Below the pieces are notes generated by a model. The model was given only the letters and a program-made list of their open reading frames with translations. It was not told where the DNA came from and ran no database searches. From NCBI GenBank assembly GCA_016713325.1, contig JADJPJ010000089.1, positions 1 through 64,000 on the forward strand: a stretch of DNA of 64,000 nt, read 5' to 3'. Both the position numbers and the translations under genes were made by a program. The stretch comes from Candidatus Flexifilum affinis (GTDB lineage Bacteria > Chloroflexota > Anaerolineae > Aggregatilineales > Phototrophicaceae). Positions 62,978 to 64,000 of the stretch are shown in pieces (positions within the stretch are counted from its first letter, which is position 1; each line of letters opens with the position of its first letter).

Positions 62978-64000
62978 TTACGAAACCGGGACGACCAGGG
63001 GTAGCTCGGCCTTTTCCCACGCGCCCACGCCGCCGCCCAGCACACGCACGTTCTCGTAGCCCAGCATGCGCAGAAGCGACATGGCGATGGTGCTGCGGTG
63101 GGTCGGGTTGTCATAGAGCACGATGGCGGTGGTCAGGTCGGTGGGCATCTCGGCCAAACGGGTCATGAAGTCGGCCAGCGGGATATGCAGAGCGCCTTCG
63201 ATTGCCCCGGCAGCGAATTCGCCATCGCTGCGCACGTCGACCAGCACTGGCGGATTCTCGACCAGCTCGACGCTGAGATCGGCGGCCTTGACCGTCCAGT
63301 AGCCGGCCGGGATGGACTTGACGAAGCCGTCTACCGCGGCGAACAGATCGGCATCGAATGCCGGCGCGGTTCCTGCGACGCCTTCGGTCGGTTCCTGTAC
63401 GACCGGGTATTCCTTGGCCGTCCAGCTGCTCATGCCGCTCAGCATGCTGCGGGCATTGCTGTAGCCCAGCAGGTTGAGGGCCGTCATGGCCAGGGCGGAG
63501 CGATGGCCGCTGCCGCATACCACGACGAACGGGGCATCCAGGGCTGGCAGGACATCCAGGTGATCGGTCAGTTCGTTCAGCGGGACGTTGACTGCGCCTT
63601 CGATATGGCCTTCGGTGTATTCGTCGACCGTACGGACGTCGAGCACGAACAGCTCGGCGCCGCTATCGAGTTCAGTCTTGAGATCGTCGACGCGAATGGC
63701 GTTGAACGTCTCCGGCATGCCCGCCACGTATTCGGTCAGGCTACTTGCCAGGTCGAACGGCACGCCCACCAGTGGGAGCTCCGCAGCTTTCCAGGCGGAG
63801 ACGCCGCCGGAGAGGTTGCGCACGTTGGTGTAGCCCAGCAGATCCATGAAGATCTTGGCGATGCCACCGCGCCATCCGCCACCGCAGTAGACGACAATCG
63901 CGGCGTCCTTGTCGGCAGGGAGTTGATCGAGGTTGGCGACGAAGTCGTTGATCCACAGGTGCTGCGCGCCTTCAATGTAGCCTGCGGCATATTCTTCCGC
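62978..64000 (-). CDS. Triple-rhodanese-domain protein (N-terminus outside window)
   Basis: About 340 residues are visible, with the frame open at 64000. Three rhodanese repeats are clear. Repeat 1 (partly outside) has an active-site YCGGGWRGGIA and ends LGYTNVRNLSGGVSAWKAAE. Repeat 2 has LDVRTVDEYTEGHIEGAVNV and VVCGSGHRSALAMTAL. Repeat 3 has VDVRSDGEFAAGAIEGALHI, but its active-site loop LYDNPTHRSTIAM has Asp where the catalytic Cys should be, so it is probably inactive. Any signal peptide would be outside the window. It transfers sulfane sulfur in other family members. It is followed by the octaheme cytochrome gene. Confidence 0.9.
   Translation of the reverse strand, partial: AEEYAAGYIEGAQHLWINDFVANLDQLPADKDAAIVVYCGGGWRGGIAKIFMDLLGYTNVRNLSGGVSAWKAAELPLVGVPFDLASSLTEYVAGMPETFNAIRVDDLKTELDSGAELFVLDVRTVDEYTEGHIEGAVNVPLNELTDHLDVLPALDAPFVVVCGSGHRSALAMTALNLLGYSNARSMLSGMSSWTAKEYPVVQEPTEGVAGTAPAFDADLFAAVDGFVKSIPAGYWTVKAADLSVELVENPPVLVDVRSDGEFAAGAIEGALHIPLADFMTRLAEMPTDLTTAIVLYDNPTHRSTIAMSLLRMLGYENVRVLGGGVGAWEKAELPLVVPVS

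Overview
The window is about 62% GC with tightly packed genes, mostly led by purine-rich ribosome-binding sites and with several GTG or TTG starts. The gene mix suggests a Chloroflexota (Anaerolineae-like) bacterium: a MalT-type giant LuxR regulator, fasciclin/DUF4397 and CHRD exported proteins, a glycine-rich beta-helix protein, a Ser/Thr kinase with an Ala/Thr-rich ectodomain, and many sugar ABC transporters. This is an inference from gene families; there is no rRNA to confirm it. No rRNA, tRNA, CRISPR array or intact insertion sequence was seen.

Layout. Positions 1-2.4 kb hold a leftward redox group (thioredoxin-reductase-like protein, quinone-oxidoreductase-like MDR enzyme, small conserved protein). 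At 2.6-9.8 kb are a LuxR/MalT regulator, a secreted N,N-dimethylformamidase-beta-like protein ending in a dockerin, a membrane protein and a fasciclin protein. At 10.1-14.3 kb is an arabinan-degradation locus: LacI regulator, remnant of a sugar ABC permease, GH43 arabinofuranosidase with an AbfB domain, and a divergent GH43 endo-arabinanase. At 14.4-23 kb are signalling and housekeeping genes: CHRD protein, hybrid-less histidine kinase with two lone receivers, acylphosphatase, OmpR/BaeS-type pair, SHMT-like enzyme and a GlcG-like protein. At 23.2-25.7 kb is a glycine-rich beta-helix protein.

Positions 25.8-45.5 kb form an L-arabinose/pentose utilisation region: Gfo/Idh/MocA oxidoreductase, AraB kinase, AraD epimerase, LacI-type regulator, an L-fucose/L-arabinose-isomerase-family enzyme, a mutarotase-like protein, and two RbsABC-type import systems. 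The first import system has a substrate-binding protein that is an in-frame tandem duplication. Palindromes of the form TGTGA-N4-TCACA lie just downstream of the promoters of the two halves of this region. Secreted GH43 enzymes would release arabinose, the ABC systems would import it, and isomerase, kinase and epimerase would make D-xylulose 5-phosphate.

Positions 45.5-51 kb hold a leftward pair: a membrane Ser/Thr kinase with two extracytoplasmic sandwich domains, then a TIR-TM-TPR protein. Positions 51-61 kb hold an M50-like membrane protein, an endonuclease-IV-like TIM barrel, a beta-phosphoglucomutase-like HAD, a fructosamine kinase, a double class II aldolase, and a MalEFG-type importer followed by a GH3 hexosaminidase. 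The right end has a DoxX protein, a 31-residue membrane peptide, an octaheme cytochrome c and a triple rhodanese that runs off the edge.

Seven genes carry a single ±1 frameshift, at least five of them repaired by one base in a short G or C run. Sequencing or assembly error is the likeliest cause, so these genes are annotated as whole genes with a note.
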